From Apostichopus japonicus (Eukaryota; Echinodermata; Holothuroidea; Aspidochirotida; Stichopodidae): DNA of 64,000 nt. Both the position numbers and the translations under genes were made by a program. Under the pieces are notes generated by a model that did no database searches, had not been told where the DNA came from, and saw only the letters and a list, made by a program, of their open reading frames with translations. The stretch is from assembly GCF_037975245.1 (NCBI RefSeq), contig NC_092575.1, positions 6,699,501-6,763,500 on the forward strand, given 5' to 3'. Positions 1-13,880 of this stretch are shown piece by piece (positions within the stretch are counted from its first letter, which is position 1; every line of letters begins with the position of its first letter).

Positions 1-3000
1 TTTCTTTTGCAATTTTGAGTTTCGCTCTGACCAGCCGTACCCCTGGTCCTTCTCGTTCTCCTGTTCCTATCTGAATACTGATTCGCCGGCCTCCTCTTGT
101 GACCGTCAGATTCTTTTGATCCCCCCCGGGGATCTCTCTCGACTGGTTTGGTTTTATCCGCTTCAGATTTGACCCCTTTCTCTCCATGTCCATCTCTAAC
201 TACTGCAACTGATGAAGACGGAAGTCTGCTCGGAGGCACGGTAACTCCGACAAGCCCGCTTGGTATACCAGATTCCTCTCTCCTCGCACTCCTCTCTCCA
301 TCTGACGCTTTCTCTGCGACACCTTCCTCTTTAATTCCATAGAAATTAAATCCCTCTTCCTCTTCGTCTTCTTCTCCCTCTACTTCAATTTCTCTCTTTC
401 CTCTTTCGGCATGTTTTGCTCCAGGGGTTCCTAAACGGTTATTCCGCGGTTCCCTCTCCCTGTCTCTTCTATCTCCTCTCGTTGTATCGTTGCTGTTGTT
501 CCTTCCCCTCCCTCTCTGAGGATTAAAACTATTAGTACCCCCTCTGTTCCTCCTCTCATACTGACCCTTCCCAGAATGGGGTCTTTGATCTCTGCCATAC
601 CTCCCATCCCCTCTCCTACCCTCCTCTCTGACACGGTTCCCCCTTCCTGCAGGAAATTTCCTCCCGTCTCTTGTCTGACCTCTCCTGCTAACAGAGGGAG
701 GACGATCTTGACCCTGTCTTCCATTCTTTTCCATTCCTCCTGAATTCCTGGGTTTCTCAGGGTCTTCTTTCTTTGGGACGAGACCCTCCTTTTGATCAAT
801 TTGGAAGCCTTTTTCTTCTGTTTCTCTATTTTCCTCTAAGTTTGCACTTATGGAGGATGGTAATAGAGATGAAGAAGGAGTCTACATTTGGAAGAAAAAA
901 AAGAGGATTTGTTAAAAAAATTATTAAGTATTATCTGCAATTATAGCATTCACTCATATCCGGATGTCCCTACCCACGATCGAGAAACTGTTCGTTCCCC
1001 TCCTCTAACTTTTGTGAGAAGTGAAAAGTTTCAAGTGTTTAGATGACCTTGGTAAAGTATCGTTTAACAGACACCCAAAACTAATGTGTTGTTTATGCTT
1101 CTACAACTGTTCAGTTTATAACAGTACAATATTCTGGCACGTGAGATCTTTGGAAGCTACAGTAATGTCACACAAAACAGTGGCAAATGAAAAGTAACAA
1201 ATAATATCTGTACATTCTACAATTACTGTTCCGATTGTAACCGACGTGGTAGTAGAGTGATGTCACACATCACAGTAGCAGATAACAGTAGTAAGAAACA
1301 TTCCCTACATACTATTACTGTTCCTTGTGTGACAGCCACTTATACTAGTAAATCAGTTAAAAGTGCAAAGTACTGTGATGCCACAAATTGCAGTAACAGA
1401 TTACAGTAGCAAATAACCATTGCTACAGATAACTATTACTGTTCCGTTTGTAACAGCCTTAAACCTAGTAAATCATTTAAGAAACGCAAACTACTGTAAT
1501 GTCACAATTTGCAGAATAAGATAGCAGTTGCAAATAACCATGGCCACAGACTACAATTACTGTTCCATTTGTAACAGCCATTAAGCTAGTAAATCATTTA
1601 AAAAAAAACAAAGTACGATAATGTCACAAATGGCAGTAACAGATAACAGTAGCAAATAACCATCGCCACAGACTACTATTATTATAATATCAAGTTTGTA
1701 TCAGTATTTATCAGTTATTTCAAGCTAACTTTGGTATCACTGACGCACATTATCAATGCACACGACACCTTTCTATATCTCACACTGATAAGCGAGTGAC
1801 AGTTTAATCTGGTCTCCTTTGTGAACTTGCTTAAAATGAATATTTACATTCTTTATCATTTTATGACAAAGTTGTGGTACTTTGACCTAACTTCATTGAC
1901 AGTGTGTAGAGATCGTATCGTAAGTAAACACAACTTGTTGTTAGTGTATAATTACTGCATAAAGAGAAGAGGCTTTATCAATGAAGATACATGATACACC
2001 AGTGAACCCAGGTCTATGGCTCCAATGAGGAACATATATGCAGTGTGATAAACCAGAGAGGTATTAATGAAACCATCCTCCATTCAGGGTGGAGAATGGA
2101 AGAAGTGATGGAAAATGGTGGCTCCAAAATTGAGCAATTTGCCCACTTCATCTTAGTGTTCCGCTGGTAAAATGAGAAACACAGGATGAGTGCACCTAGG
2201 TCATGCCTTCCCCACCCCCCCCCAAACCCTGCAAACACACACACACAATTGAACTATTCTGGCTATGCCATCTTACCCCCCTCATTCCGTAGCCCCACAC
2301 ACACAGAAAGTGAATCAATGACATGCATAATATGTATTACAAGTATATCAAAATCATCAAGTTTCACTTTGAGGGAGCCTTAGTCTCACTGGATTATGAA
2401 CTTGCATCTCACATTTAGAAAGACTTTTTTAGTAATTTTGGAAACAAATGGGCACATTGAAAACATTTTATTGAGTTAATCAGTATCCTAAACGAACAGC
2501 TCCATCATTCCCATTCTCTGCAAAATCACAGCGCTACCACGAAAAAATGGCAGACTGCAGTGTCCTAACTAGTCACCAGTCTGTGTGGGAATCTGGTCAC
2601 CTCTGATACAGGTATTCTTTTTTCCTTAAATCAAGACTCATAACCAATTCTGTCACCGCAGATACATGTGGGGGACAAGTGTTGCAATGACTATGCACAG
2701 AAGTAATAATGAATTGCTTCACAAAAATTGTTTTTTTTCCGGGTACATCATCAAATTTAAAATGCCCTCACACTTTATAGTAGATATGTGACTTTTATCA
2801 AACTTCAAATTATGATTAATTTTAAACATATCAAATCCTGAAAACAGGTAAAAGACTGAAGGAAGAAGTTTTGTAACAGTTATTGACTGTCATTCCTTCT
2901 CAAAAAATTGGAAGATTAATATACATTTAAAAAAAAAAAAAAAAAAATTGTTCCCCAGCTAGATAATGTAGAAAATGTGAATATTTCGTTTCAGAAAGTA

Positions 3001-6000
3001 TCATTTGCAAACTTACACTGGATATATCCAAGAGATATTTGTTGCTATTGGCAACCACATCAATAATGCCACCTCGTTTCGCTTGTTTCACCTTCAGTGC
3101 AGCCATTTTCTTTTGCCACGCTCTCAGCTTCGAGTCCACGACAAATTTAGAAGCATCCTCTTCAGTTTGTCTTCCTGTGTCTGATACCTGGTTATCCGCC
3201 TCGGATAATGGCTCCCGGCACACTGGACAAACGGCCTGTAAACACAGAGACAAAACAGGGATTTGGTTCATGTAGTCAGTGTAGTCAGTGACAGGGCATT
3301 CTCAAGCTCTTTTGTTGGGCTGCAGATCCCACTGCCCCCATCCCTTCCCCCAACTTACAGACCCTCTGAAGGCCATCCATGGACTATAATGGAATCCATG
3401 GACCAAGGATTCTTCTCCCTAAAGTGGGAAAAAGTCTTTGTCATTTGACGGGTCAAAGGTTGAATTAGGCTTACAGACGTGAAATAGTTTTTCTCTAACG
3501 AGAAAGGAAAAATATTTTTTCATCCCTACTTACTGGTTCCTCATTTTCCTGTGCGTATCTGATATATCTGGCCAAGCAGTCGTTGTGAAAGTAATGGTAG
3601 CACTCGGTTTTCGTAAATACATCGGTCCCCTGAGGATACAACAAAAAGCACGCCAAAATAAACTACTTATGATTAAACGTTATTACGTGGCACAACTCCT
3701 CGACATCTGAGCATCAGAAAAAGACTTTTATTCAGTCAGAAGGTCCAAGAGTCATACCAGACTATAGTTTACAATCTGTGAGTCACCAAGCATACTTAGT
3801 ATCATGACAAAGTAGTTAACTAACCAGATATGAGACATCCTTCACACTGAGACATACCAGACTCATTGTCATAATGTAAGTGTCAGCTAACCCAGTCATG
3901 ACTTCATTGAGTCACACCAGACTAGTGATATGACCTGATAGTCAACTTAAGTCATCAAGCATACTCAGTGATACAAACCTAAGAGTTAGCTACACCAGTC
4001 AAGAGATATGAGTCATACCAGACTAAACTTATCATCTGTTTAAGTCACCTTAAGTCATCAAGCATACTCAGTATTATAAACCTAAGAGTTAGCTCACCAG
4101 TCATGAGAAATAAGTCATACCAGACTAGCGGTATCATCTGTTTAAGTCACTGTGAGTCATCAAGCCTACTCTGTGATATAACCAAAGAGTTTGCTCATCA
4201 GTCATGAGATATTATTCATACCAGACTAAAATATCATCTGTTTAGGTCCCCGTGAGTCATCAAGCATACTCAGTGATACGACATGAGAATCAGCTGAACC
4301 AGTCTTGAAACGAGTTCCTTGGATGAAACTGACAGGAAGTGGAACATGTTGGTATGCAGAACTTTGCAAAATGAAGCGCCACCAGCTAGTTTAAGATTGA
4401 ATATTTGACTGACTATCTAAGAGAGTATCGTCGTGTCAGTCACTCCAGGTCGTGAGTCAGACTCAGTCACTCAAAGAGTTTAGTATTTGTAAGTTTACAA
4501 AGAGCAACAAGTCATTCACATTGATGTCACTCAGGAAATATATCCTGCCTGTCACTATATTTAAGAAACAAAGATCAAATAAAAAAAAAGTTAACAGAGA
4601 GAGTAAATCAAGCAGTGTACCATCCAACAAATTAACAGCAATATAGACTATATATAGACTATAATATAGTCTACTTCCTTCCCTGAATGAACTAAAATGT
4701 TGCCCATCATGCACAGCTTCACAAAATTTTAGTGAAATCATACTTATTCCCATATTTCTAGCATAGTTTCCTGTACAAATACTCCAACCCTCATGGATTT
4801 GGTGGTGCTCGTACCATTACAACGGGTGTTTTGGAAAACTAGTATATGCATGCATCAGATCCATGTAATTGTACTTGTACTCATATCCAGGGCAATTCTA
4901 TTGGTTCTCATACTCATGCTGCTGTACTCATATTTGTACTCAAACCGGGACAATTCTATTTGTACTTGTAATCATGCTGATGTATTGTACTAATACTAAT
5001 ACCAATGGGAGTATTCTATTTGTACTCATACTCATGTTGTTGTACTCATACGAATACTCATACCAATGGGAGTATTCTATTTCTACTCGTACTCATGCTG
5101 CTGTTCGACTCATACTAATACTCATACCAAAGGGAGTATTCTATTTGTACTCGTACTCATGCTACTGTACTCATACTAATACTCATACCAATGGGAGTAT
5201 TCTATTTGTACTCGTACTCATGCTGCTGTACTCATCCTATACTCATACCAATGGGAGTATTCCATTTCTACTCGTAATCATGCTGAGGTATTGTACTAAT
5301 ACTCATACCAATGGGAGTATTCTATTTGTACTCGTACTCATGCTGCTGTAATCATACTAATACCCATACCAATGGGAGTATTCTATTTGTACTCATACTC
5401 ATGCTGCTGTAATCATACTAATACCCATACCAATGGGAGTATTCTATTTGTACTCGTAATCATGCTGATGTATTGTACTAATACTCATACCAATGGGAGT
5501 ATTCTATTTGTACTCATACTCATGTTGCTGTACTCATACTAATAATCATACCAAAGGGAGTATTCTATTTGTACTCGTACTCATGCTGCTGTACTCATCC
5601 TATACTCATACCAATGGGAGTATTCTATTTGTACTCGTAATCATGCTGATGTATTGTACTAATACTCATACCAATGGGAGTATTCTATTTGTACTCGTAC
5701 TCATGTTGTTGTACTCATACGAATACTCATACCAATGGGAGTATTCTATTTCTACTCGTACTCATGCTGCTGTTCGACTCATACTAACACTCATACCAAA
5801 GGGAGTATTCTATTTGTACTCGTACTTATGCTGCTGTACTCATACTAATACTCATACCAATGGGAGTATTCTACTTGTACTTGTACTCATGCTGCTGTAC
5901 TCGTATTAATACTCATACCAATGGGAGTATTCTATTTGTATAGGTACTCATGCTGTTGTACTCATACCAATACTCATACCAATGGGAGTATTCTATTTGT

Positions 6001-9000
6001 AATCGTACTCATGCTGCTGTACTCATATTTGTACTCATACATGGGTCAATTCTATTTGTACTTGTACTCATGCTGCTGTACTCATATGGTCAATTCTATT
6101 TGTACTCTATTCATGCTGCTGTACTCATATTTGTACCCATATGGTCAATTCTATTTGTTCTCGTACTCAAGCTGCTGTACTCATATTTGTACTCATAGCC
6201 GGGGCAATTTTATTTGTACTTCTACTCATGCTGCTGTACTCATATGGTCAATTTTATTTGTACTCGTACTCATGATGCTGTACTCATATTTGTACTCATA
6301 CATGGGTCAATTCTATTTGTACTTGTACTCATGCTGCTGTACTCATATGGTCAATTCTATTTGTACTCTATTCATGCTGCTGTACTCATATTTGTACCCA
6401 TATGGTCAATTCTATTTGTTCTCGTACTCAAGCTGCTGTACTCATATTTGTACTCATAGCCGGGGCAATTTTATTTGTACTTGTACTCATGCTGCTGTAC
6501 TCATATGGTCAATTCTATTTGTACTCGTACTCATGATGCTGTACTCATATTTGTACCCATATGGTCAATTCTTTTTGTACTCGTACTCATGCTGCTGTAC
6601 TCATACTAGAGGTCTGTTCCTAGAGTAGGTAGTGACGACATACCACAAAGTTGTGACAGCATATAACACAGGGACAGCTTGGAGTGTTGTTAGCAGTGAG
6701 ACTCTCTTTGGCCATCTTGGATAAAGAAAGGAAAGGAAGAAAGAAGGAAAGGAATAAGTTTCCCACACTCTTTAATGTACATAAATGTGTCTTATCTCAT
6801 GTTTGACTAGTCTGTTCTGCTGACAATATACATAAAATCAAGTCTGGTGCTGAACGGATGGAAACCATCACAATAACTTTTTTCTTTTAACCTTATTGAA
6901 TTCCACCGGTTCTATGAGAAATAACGTTTTGGCTTTAGGGCCTTGTACTCATACCCAGTGGAATTCTATTTGTTCTCATACTAATGCTTTTCATTAAATT
7001 AAGCTTATTTACTTTCATCTCAAACAATACTAAATGTGAACCAGAATGCAAAAATGCATTGTGGTTTCGATGATGTAACATGAGCAGTTTTCTTCATGAA
7101 TCTGACGAAATGTATAGTGAGGGTGTACATGTTTACAAGGGTTTCAAGATTTGACCTCTGATAACCCCTAATGGCCTTTGCCCTCAACCAAAAACAGTAG
7201 GCACTTATTTACTTAATCTCAAACAATACTAAATGTGAAAAAGAAGAAATTATACAATTTGCAAGAGATACATATTTCGGAATATACTAACCACAATGAG
7301 CTCATAGAGCATTGCCTCCCCCAATCTCGCAGAGGCACACTCCTGAAGTTGTTTCTGCAGGCTGTGGGGAATAAATAAAAAGAGACAAATACACAAATAA
7401 TTTCTTGGGAAAGATGTAACATAATTATGGCTAAAACAGGATTTGAACTAGGGATGGATATCATGTCATACTTGGCCTAATACTACAGTAGCATTACAGA
7501 AACCACAGTACCTTTGTAGCCATGGCAGTTGCAGCTACAAAGATCTTCACACAAATCATGTTAATGAATTTGCGTCATGTGTTTACATTGTTTCTTTTGA
7601 GCTTGCTTGGAACTTGGCTTTTCATTCGACGTTCATCAGCCTAGATTAAATACACACATACTGAGACTAAAGCAAAATATTAGTGGTGAGTAAATTATTC
7701 ATTTTCGCACAAGTAGAAAGTCAGTAGCTCGCCAAAATGGCAAGCTCTTTCAAAAAATGCTTTCCAAATCTGTTATGCCAGACATTCCCTTGAACCTAAG
7801 AATTTGGCATAACATTTGAACAATTGATCATTATACATTAGATGTGCTCACGAATAACATTGAATGCATATGAAACATAATGAATGCATTTGTGGGGGTA
7901 TCAATACATTATTAATTGATTTTTATTGTTTACAACGTCTTTTTTCAAATCATATAATTTGCTAAGTTTTATACAGCTGTCTTGTCAATGAGGTAGTTGC
8001 AACTCAAAATATTTGACTGGATGATCACAAAACTTGTGCAATCACTTTGGACAACTATAAAACAACTTTTGTGGCCAACTGCAGCTTAAATTTGAGAGCC
8101 ATAAACAGACAAAACATTTTAGCTGTATTCCATGTAAATGCAAATTGGTAAAAGAAACCGCCTTGAGATTAAAATAGTTTCAGTAGTTGAAAATTGTTTT
8201 GATAAAATGAGAAACAAGACAGGAAAAAACCCAAAAATACAAACTGTTATTGCAACAAATGCCATCCAATGCCATCTCACCCCCCTCCCCATCCCCACTC
8301 TCACACATGTGAGAACTACCCTGACTATGTAAATACAAAAAATGAAGATGCAACATGTTATTAAAAGGCCAAGGTATTTATTCACTTACTTGGCTACTTC
8401 TTCCTCAGATAGCCCTCGTGGATTCTTTATGGTTATTTCTGGCAATACGTCTGGGTACTGGATAGGCAATTAAAAGTAAAATTCAAATTTTTCTTTGCTG
8501 TGATTGATTAATACTAAAAGTGTTTTAAAGTAGGTACAACAATTTACATACACTGAGCATTTTCTTACTTTCTAAGCGTTCTAGACGATGACAGGTCCAG
8601 AAATTTTCTCAAAATTTCCCACAAGTGCAGTTAAGGTTGACCATGGAGTGGTATGGCTTAATAAGTTGCCACACTGTAAACAAGGCAATGGCACAAGGGT
8701 CAAATGCTACTTTAGCAAGATGCTAAAGTAAGTTCCCTCTAACATAAAGGGCGAGAAACTTAAATAATATATATACATATATATTCATATAGTGGGTGGC
8801 CTTCCCCTACTCTTGCTGTAGACCAGGGTTTCCCTAACTTTATTCCCCCACGAACCCCCTGTGGATGTCAGAGTTGCCCACGAGCCCCCAACATTTCGAG
8901 ACACGATCTGAGTCATTAGTATGTATAATACGCATAACAGTGCTTCGTAAAAGATCAAGTGTCTGTTTCTGTTTCATAATTCAGTTATTTATCACATGCA

Positions 9001-11761
9001 CAGTACGATACTACTATGGCAACATATGCTTATGGAACGCGAAAAGGGTTTGTCGATAGGTACGACTTTTGTACATTACTAAATTATATGATATATCAGA
9101 TTTTAGTTTAACAAAAAGTACTCTAGTTTTGACTTTCAGAAACGTCTCACGAACCCCCTGGGATGGACTCACGCACCCCCTGGGGGTTCATGCACCCCAG
9201 TTAGGGAACCCCTGCTCTAGACCTTGCATTCCTACATATGCTTTTTATTCTTATAATACAACTCTGGTTAGTATACTGTACCTCTTTCATTATCCTGATG
9301 ACAAGTGTTAAAGTCACATACTGGAGATCTGCTCGATCTGCTGTTGCAGGATGCAGAGTAACAACCAACTCACAAGGGCAGCCACTACACAAAAGAAAAA
9401 TCAAGAAAGAATTATATGTATACATTCCAGTTGCAATTTCCCGCAAGCTAGCAGTCATTGGGAGTGTAGTCTGCAAACTAAAGGAGGCTGATCAAAGAAG
9501 TAAAGCTCTAAGCCCATAACCTTTATTTGAACTCCTCAAATGCAACACAAGAGTCACTGGGAAAGCTCTGTGAATCTAGTGTGAAAAGTTAAAACTACCC
9601 TATACGTTTGTATAGCACAACTGGTGTTTGTGAGAAACCTATGTTGTAAGAAAATAGACAAGCTGAAAACATAACATTACACAATGAAATATGAATAACT
9701 TGTTTAATATGCCTCATCTTGTCCAGAACCTTCCAACACATACCAACACAGGTAAACAACAGAACCCAAATACCCAATGTAATGAACAGATAATAAACCT
9801 CAAAGTCTAAAAACCAACAAACTTTCAGCAGACTTAGACACGCTACTATGGTGACCATGTCAAAGGTCACATTAGGGGTGGAGGCAAAAACAGTGGTAAC
9901 CGATACAGCTTGTCAACTTTTACAACTACAGTTGGAATTCATCATTGGGTTACTTATTGTTTATATGAAGAAAATGAATGTATCTGTTATTACAGAGCAA
10001 TTAGAATTCATAAACAATGTACTAGTGTAGCATAAACAATTAGGTCAATTAGGACAGAGGCTTGAACTGATGTCATCATCAAATTTGGTATACATAAAAA
10101 TTTCAGAAAACATTAAAAGAGAAAATCTTCACAACAAAAATAGTACAGCAAGACGATCCTCTTCAACTTGCCAATTTTGTAGGACTATGACATACTTGCA
10201 GAAAGTTTCTGCCAAACTCCCATCCTTTAATATAAATAATCAAGCAAAAACGAGGAATTACATCATCATCAAACAAACTAGGAGAAAAACAGACTTATAC
10301 TAATAATGCTTTGCCCTGATAGTAATAATCATAATAAAAAGTAAAGCAAATGAAGTTTATTGGTGAAAGTGATGAAATGCTAATTATTGTGACTTACTTT
10401 TTTCTTTTGACTTCAATTTCATGGATAAAGATTTCTTGTAGTAGTTCAAGTTCTTGCTGAAAGATACTGAGGAAAGCAAAAACAAGCCCAGAGTTATTTA
10501 TAAATCTCCCTGGAAGTCACTAAAACTTACAACACTAAACAGTCGCTTGTGCTCATGATGGGAGGTTGTAACAAGGCAAAGAAAACTGACATGGATATAT
10601 GGTTACGTGCTGCAGGTGCTTACTACAAAAGTAAATCTGAGTGTAAACTTGGTCGTGTTTATGATAACTGTCTGAAAAGGTATCAGAAACTTTTGAATTG
10701 CCATTACAATCTAGAAGATCATTTGTGCTGGGAAACAGTTGATTGCTCTTGGAAACCACCATAGTTTAACAAATCAGGGCAAAAATCCACAACGACGGTT
10801 CCCAAAAGCCCTGTTTCATTGCCTCTATTAAATGACATCTCATTTTTAACAGCAAAAAGTGACATGTAATAAGGAATATAACATTAGGCATCCAGCCTAA
10901 CCCTACCAACCAAAGTAGTAGAAAATAATTCCAACGTAAAAACTTGATAAGGAATAAGAAAATACAGTTTCCAGCCCGCTACATGCATATACAGTATCCC
11001 AACGGCACAAAGTCATGGTGATTTGCTTTTATTAAGCGATGTTTATATTCAAATCCTTATAGGCCTAAGAATTAGTCAGTTCATTCATTGGTTAAATGTT
11101 ACTTGTTAGGCCTAGAAAAGATAAGCCTATAGGCTCTAGCCATACACTTTGTATGTCTTGACTATCTAGGTTATGGGATTATTAGGTTAGCATAGGTCTA
11201 GTATAATGTTGTCAATGTCATGACTATCTAGGCGATACATAATTATGTAATCCTAGCCTAATTTTAGGACAAAATTAGGCCTAGTAATGTATGTCACAAC
11301 TACATGTCTTACTCTTAGCTATGTGACAATCATGTCTGGATTGGTCTTATTCAGTTTAGATCTGGCCTTTTAGGTTAGGTTGCAAACTGCGCCTGTTACG
11401 CCTTACACTACTGAAGTGCACAGTAATAGTTTCTACGTTAATAATGACGGTAAGGACACAATAATTAACAATAACACAGGCCTTGGCTAGTATAGGCCTA
11501 GCCTAAGTTAGGCTAACGTTAGACTTAAACTAGTACTAGCAATACTATAGGCTAGTACTACTGTAAAGCAACAGGAACCACCGGTGGTGTTTTCAAGTCA
11601 ACTGAAACCCTACGTCACTTAGAAATGATCTTCCATATACTCTTTTAAAAATTCATTATACAATTCACTGTTCGTGGGATTTACAATGATTACATCGAAG
11701 GAAAAAAGACAAACCCATCAATGCTCTTTTCGGTGCTATCTGAGCTCAAGGAGGCTGCCAT
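1..11761 (-). CDS. RNF25: E3 ubiquitin ligase RNF25 (RWD + RING), 3' end off window
   Basis: Nine coding exons (minus strand): 11715-11761, 10398-10466, 9282-9384, 8390-8457, 7292-7361, 6644-6715, 3534-3629, 3017-3235 and 1-881 (open to the edge, no stop seen). Every junction has GT..AG and keeps phase, giving about 541 codons so far. The N-terminus is an RWD domain (residues about 16-120) with the family signature TLHPATA and the YPxxxP turn (YPDVLPEITIKNPRGLS). The RING is split over three exons: CVIC, then CYHYFHNDC, then CPVC; all eight zinc ligands are present. After the RING comes the RGGIID motif typical of RNF25. The last exon is Arg/Gly/Glu-rich and low in complexity, like the vertebrate C-tail but longer, since the visible part already exceeds my recollection of the human length (about 459). 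In vertebrates RNF25 ubiquitinates targets with UBE2D/E enzymes, including a ribosomal protein during translation stress. The start ATG is the first in-frame ATG of exon 1 (MAASLSSDS). Confidence 0.93.
1130..1690. repeat. Tandem repeat, about 120-bp unit
   Basis: The core ATTACTGTTCC recurs near 1222, 1314, 1436 and 1556, each followed by a GTAACAGCC-like and CTAGTAAATCA-like block and a GATAACAGTAGCAAATAACCAT-like block. The later copies are about 120 bp apart and diverged. It lies in the last visible RNF25 intron. Confidence 0.8.
3730..4340. repeat. Tandem repeat, about 100-bp unit
   Basis: The phrase AGTCATCAAGCATACTCAGT recurs near 3781 (diverged), 3954, 4054, 4155 and 4255, with ATACCAGACT and CATCTGTTTAAGTCAC between copies, so the unit is about 100 bp and there are 4 to 5 copies. 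It sits in the RNF25 intron between 3629 and 6644, upstream of a larger minisatellite. Confidence 0.8.
4880..6610. repeat. Large CTCATACT-type minisatellite with higher-order units
   Basis: About 28 copies of a unit near 60 bp (ACTCATGCTGCTGTACTCAT, then ATACCAATGGGAGTATTC, then TATTTGTACTCGT). From about 6020 the unit changes to a TCATATTTGTACTCATA / GGTCAATTCTATTTGTAC form. Here a block of about 261 bp is present twice almost unchanged (about 6040-6215 onward and 6300-6480 onward), which is a higher-order repeat. The array ends about 30 bp from the splice donor of the RNF25 RING exon (exon border 6644). Because the unit lacks stops in one or more plus frames it makes long Tyr/Leu/Cys-rich open frames, which I do not regard as genes. 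Confidence 0.92.
8824..9214. mobile_element. Small hAT-like non-autonomous element
   Basis: 391-bp segment with inverted ends: CAGGGTTTCCCTAACTTTAT at the left and, read from the right end, CAGGGGTTCCCTAACTGGGG, both followed by a run of C with ACGAACCCCC/ATGAACCCCC. The flanks are CTGTAGAC (8816-8823) and CTCTAGAC (9215-9222), an 8-bp target duplication with one mismatch, as expected of hAT elements. No transposase frame. It sits in the RNF25 intron between exons 8390-8457 and 9282-9384. Confidence 0.8.
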
Positions 11762-13880
11762 TTTGAGAACGATTTCGTCATCACATTTCGTAATAGTATG
11801 CACCTAACTACCAAAAGAGCTGTACCTTTCGTGATGACTGAAATGTAGTTTGTGCATGGGCGGACAGGAAGTTCTAAAAATCTCTCTGGTCCGAGTTTAT
11901 ACAAACGGACCGAAAAAGACGGACTCCAGCAGGTCAATCCCGTGCCATCCACTCACTACACATATTACGCTTCAGTTCTGGCAAAGATGTTCATTATTGT
12001 GATGTAACATTGTTATCAAGTGGAGAAGGGAGCCTTAAAAACTCAGAGGGAACAGAAAACAGGCGGAGGTTGTGTGGAATACGGTGGCCCAAGTGAAAAT
12101 CGAAATTTGCACCACTTTTATATTTCGAAATGTTTACTCTTTTAGCAAGAAAATTATACTTTCTTGTCATGAAGAAACTGGTACCTCTGACTATATCGGC
12201 TCATTACCCAGCCGCGGCACACACTTTACATGCAGGTAGGCCAGTCTGCCCATGGGAGGAATCCATCTCCGTGAACATGCTGTGATCATCCTACACCAAC
12301 TCTTTTTTGGGGGAAGAGCGGCTGGTATATTACTTAAGTATACCCACATCCCGATATAAGTTTGTATTTGCTAGATATACATGATTAAACTTCAACGCAA
12401 ATGCGAAGATATATGACCTATTGTTACTTAACTCACAACGGTGGAACGTTAAACAGGGCAGGGGTGGGGTGGGGTGGGAAAGAAGGGTTATTTTTGGCAA
12501 GTAAATTTGTAGTTGAATAAATGCTGGTTTTTATGTACAAAGTTAGCATCATTCGGTGTTTTAAGTCCATTTTTTATCAGTGTTCTGGAATGAAATGCTA
12601 GTATACAAAATGTTTAGCCGGTGAAAATGAAGAGAAAGTGTTTGTGACCCAACACTGTAAAAATCTAACACTGTGTGCATGCTATACTAATGATGTTTTA
12701 ATGATATCCGTCCTGTCTACGTCGAACAGACAATTTCTTACGCTACATGTATTAGGAAACCTTATGGTTTTACTCACTCTATGTCTGGTATGTATATAGT
12801 ATATTTTTCAATCACTAGGAAATTTCGGCATATTGGTTAAAAATATTATTGAAGTTGATCAAAACTAAAGAGAACTTACAAATGCAACGTCTAAGCACTC
12901 AATTCGCTAATTGGCTAACGATCTTTAGAAAAAGACAGGCAATTGTGAGTATAGTTGATCCCCCCCCCCCCCCGCTGATCATGTATATCTAATGTTTACC
13001 ATGTACACATATATGCATACACCATGCATACGCTATAGTCTATATAAGTCATTAACTTGACTATAATCATAATAATGAATAAAACATTTTGTTGATATTT
13101 TTCTAAAATTGAAAACTTATCTAGGCAAACCAATGGACTCATCAGTGTCGTAGCTAGACCAGTGCGGTCTCCCAGAGCCCACCCTCCCCCCATTGGGGGC
13201 CTGGTAGGAACAAGAATAACCACTCATGATCCGCTGGGTTCGGCCGCCGGTCTTTCCGGGAGCCTGAGAGTGCTATATCCCGGCGTCGGGAGGTGCCAAG
13301 TACCAAAACGTGCTCACGCACAGTCAAAGCCCAAAAGCATGTTTGAGCTTGAATGAATGTCGACTACCCTTTGAGGATCTATTTCTATTGCTTCATGGAG
13401 CCCTGTTGCTCCTTGCTAAGCCGCTGGGACTCACAATGACTTTATATATGGCATGTTTCTTTAACATACATTTGGCATACAAGAGTCTATCATTTTCAAT
13501 GCAATATTATTTTTGAGTAGTATTCCTTTGACTTGGTAAAGTTACTGATCAAACACAAAATCTTGCTTTATGAGAAATGGAAAATTTGTCAAGAATTTGG
13601 TTTTGTATCATAACATTTTGATTGGCGGTTGGTGGGGGGGGGGGGTGAGGGCAGGGAAAGGACCCCAGACCCCCTACATGGGAGTTTATCATTGGGTCTT
13701 GAGGAAAGTTGTATAATTAAGTTTAGCTATTACACAGATTCGTCTGTTCAACACTAAGTTGTTATCCTATAATGCATGCAGATAAGAAAATATTGCAATA
13801 CAAGAATAGCGAGTTGACCGAGGGAAATGACCTTTACTTGACAAATAAATAATCAGACTACGAAGTAAATACTAAAACGG
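11762..13880. other. Intergenic, no gene seen
   Basis: Upstream of RNF25 and downstream of the first collagen-like gene. Holds AT-rich DNA, a poly-C run near 12961 and a GC-rich patch at about 13145-13330 that begins CAGTGTCGTAGCTAGACC and resembles one end of a dispersed repeat; I could not find its other end. No exon-like frames with splice sites and recognisable homology. Confidence 0.5.

Noticed and set aside
431-799. Minus-strand frame of 122 codons with its own ATG
   Set aside because: Overlaps the RNF25 last exon in another frame. The RNF25 frame is open for the whole 881 bp and continues the gene in phase from a good acceptor.
3730-4340. CRISPR-like array
   Set aside because: The whole 100-bp unit is repeated, with no constant short repeat and unique spacers, and the DNA is animal genomic DNA.
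4869-6628. Long plus-strand open frames rich in Tyr, Cys, Leu (up to 235 codons)
   Set aside because: They are the translation of a 60-bp minisatellite lacking stops, in overlapping frames, inside an RNF25 intron, with no domain or splice logic.
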